Shown: piece by piece, positions 61,799-64,000 of the stretch | Position numbering within the stretch: the first letter of the stretch is position 1 | Layout of the letters: every line of letters starts with the position of its first letter | The notes under the pieces: model-generated | What the model was told of the DNA's origin: nothing | Database searches by the model: none | The model's input: only the letters and a program-made list of their open reading frames with translations | Translations under genes and position numbers: made by a program | Source of the DNA: Sitta carolinensis | Taxonomy: Eukaryota > Chordata > Aves > Passeriformes > Sittidae | Reading direction: 5' to 3' | DNA: 64,000 nucleotides | Assembly: GCA_032173965.1 (NCBI GenBank) | Contig: CM063284.1 | Span: forward strand, 131,245,125-131,309,124

Positions 61799-64000
61799 GT
61801 AAGTTGTGATAAAGTTTAATTATGAACAGTTTGTACTTCTTCTGTCTTCTAGCTGTCAGCAGTAATTCTCCAACTGGTCCTGGGAATGCTGATTAATGCA
61901 TCAGGTATAGAAAATGTTGCAGTGCACTGGAAGCCAAACGTCTTGAAAGCGAAGCAAGTTGTTTTGAGAGGAGGGCCTAAGGTTAAAAGTTACTCATGTG
62001 AACAGGAAGCTTTTAACATGAAACCTAGCTCCTTTTCAACAGCAAAAAGCTAAAGCTTTGCCTTGGATTTCTCTTTGATTTTTCTTTTTTTTTTTTTTTC
62101 AGTTAGAATATAATCTCCCTATCTGGATAAACAAACAAGTCTATGCAAGACAATTTATCATCAGTTTGCTTTGTAAGATGATCTAAAATAGCAAGTAGTT
62201 TCCCAATCGGAAGAAACATTGCAGTCTGTTTTTCTGTGGATTTTTCTCCAGAGTGAGTTCTCTGATAGTGTGACAACGCTCTGGCAGTATCAGTATCTTC
62301 TACCAGGTTTCCATATTTCCACCAGCTTATACTACTTCATGGCTTTGCTTGTTTGTTGTTTGTCAAATTTGATGCCAGGCTAAAAAGATAAAAAATTACT
62401 AGAGTTAGGAATGGACATGAAGTGGAGGGGATTTCACAGACCAGAAAATATGCATGCCAAGGCCTCACATAATTAGGAAAGCAAGCTAAAACCTCCATGG
62501 TGTTTAATGTCATAGCTCCCTTTCAGGAAATGTCAAGGGAAAACCTTAATGTACCTTCCTAGTTACCTTTCTTCATAAATGTGGGCTTTGATAAAGAAAA
62601 ATCACTATCGTGCCTGTAAGCAGGCAAGCTCTATTAGTATTTGATGATTGCTACTGCCAGTGGTGAATTTAGCCCATATCATTGAATAATATGTTCAAAC
62701 ATTATTTCTGAAAAAATGCTCAATAGAGTGCTGCACTTCTGCTTTCCCAGCCTGAGGGGCATTTCAGTCCTTCTGGTGAGACACTTGGTTAGCCTATAGA
62801 CTGTATCTGTATTGTGTATTATGCTTGATATCTATTCCACTTAAATTTAACATTTAGCAAGAAAACATGTAATCCAGTAAGTCCGTGTAATGCATGTACA
62901 TGTATTCTTACCACCAAGGGAAAGAGACATACATTTCTCAAAGGTGATTGCTCTCAGTTCTGGCACAAATTAATGGAAGTCCTGTACTTTCCTTGAATAT
63001 ACAGGGGGCCTGGATGACTTGCCAGACTGGACACATAATTTTTAGATGGTCAGAGTCAGGGGAGATGAAATTTCTGCCTCCCAAGGGCCAGAGTATTTGT
63101 AGTGATTAACACCATTTGTAGATTGTATTAACATTCCCGTTTGTCAAGTAGTAGTACCTGTCAGCTAAGGGCTGGCTAATTATACTTCCACATTCATATA
63201 TATTTGAAATTTATTTTAGTGTGCTTTCCACTGCCCAAGCACAAGTTTTTTGTTAATTTCTTTGATTTAAGAATGCGGATTTTAAGCAGTGTTTTCTCCT
63301 CCAGTTTGAACCAAAGAAAGTCCTTAAAACTGCATAAACATTTAATGTGCCTTGACTGATTTTTAGTTTGTGGCCTAACTGTATGCATTATTTTGACATG
63401 TTTAAATTGATGAATCACAGAATGTTGACATATGAGGCAATATTCTGGGAAAGTAGTATTTCAGGCTTGACCTGTCTCTATCCTCTTATCTGTTGCGAGA
63501 GACAGTATATTTGGCATAAATAAGCACAAATAAGACTTACTAAGCCACTATTCCTTACACTTGATATCCTCTGAGCCTTGCTTATAAATTAAAGCATGAA
63601 TGAAAGAACTGTGTAGCTCTTAATGCTGCAAAAGTCAAGAGAGCATGAGAGCTCTTCAGAACAAAAGTGTCCCCTGGTTTCCATATGTTATGAATCACAC
63701 TGTGTTTGAGTCTACATAAACAATGCGAACAAACAAACTACAGATCACTGGATTTAAAATGTTTGTGACTTTAAAACTTTCAACATAAACTTCTACATAT
63801 TTGGCTTATGTACTGAGAGTCAGGGATGATGGCCAACTAGTCAAGACTCATGCCCATGCCAGACCAGTTCTCTGCATCAGCAAGCAGGCCTGAGGCACCC
63901 ACTCCTGAGATCTCATGATTGTCTCAGAATCCTGACTTCCCTTTCAAAAATAGAAAGTAAGCCTTTATGCTCATGGCTGCAGAGAAATGCTTGGAAATGT
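61799..64000 (+). other. MATN2: MATN2 intron 6 (5' part; continues beyond window)
   Basis: The stretch after the third EGF exon begins gtaagt. It contains a T-run (about 62085-62099) and otherwise ordinary AT-rich intron. A short gaatcacagaatgttgac at 63413-63430 weakly resembles a CR1 end, but is too short to call. No next exon is visible. Confidence 0.7.

Noticed and set aside
63413..63430. Possible CR1 end (gaatcacagaatgttgac)
   Set aside because: Too short and without the adjoining CR1 blocks, so chance similarity cannot be excluded.

Overview
The window looks like a stretch of bird chromosome. The evidence is several 3' fragments of CR1 LINEs ending in the avian-type TTCTATGATTCTGTGA motif, long AT-rich introns, one GC-rich promoter island, and vertebrate genes split into short exons. 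Two genes are recognised, both on the + strand: the 3' end of LAPTM4B and the 5' half of MATN2 (matrilin-2). They are also neighbours in this order and orientation on human 8q22, so this is conserved synteny. I see no CRISPR array, operon, tRNA, rRNA or bacterial/phage system, and no new protein family.

Layout. Positions 1-9344 are the last intron of LAPTM4B, with an (ATT)n microsatellite (289-410), a CR1 fragment (566-1069) and two polypurine/polypyrimidine tracts. Positions 9345-9418 are the terminal coding exon, giving a tail that ends in PPPPYVSA. The 3'UTR probably runs to the AATAAA at 11369. About 12 kb of intergenic DNA follows. It contains a candidate retroposed transcript (19356-20022) with a poly(A) tail, an upstream ATTAAA and short flanking direct repeats. 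Next comes a 39-base poly(T) run and a CpG island (about 23600-25035), which carries the probable MATN2 promoter and a non-coding first exon ending at a strong splice donor (24678).

MATN2 then continues as: signal-peptide exon (33815-33976), one large exon for the first von Willebrand A domain (47974-48543), and three EGF-like exons (52466-52587, 55883-56005, 61676-61798). All coding introns are phase 1. The second vWA domain, the remaining EGF repeats and the coiled coil lie beyond the window.

The main anomaly is in the first EGF exon. It is 122 bp instead of 123 because one C appears to be missing from a C run at 52520-52522. This shifts the frame and creates a TGA at 52561. It is either a homopolymer sequencing/assembly error or a real frameshift. 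Because both flanking introns are phase 1, skipping this exon would keep the message in frame.

How the genes relate: LAPTM4B is a lysosomal/endosomal membrane protein with PY motifs for NEDD4-type ligases. MATN2 is a secreted extracellular-matrix adaptor. They share a neighbourhood but no evident pathway.
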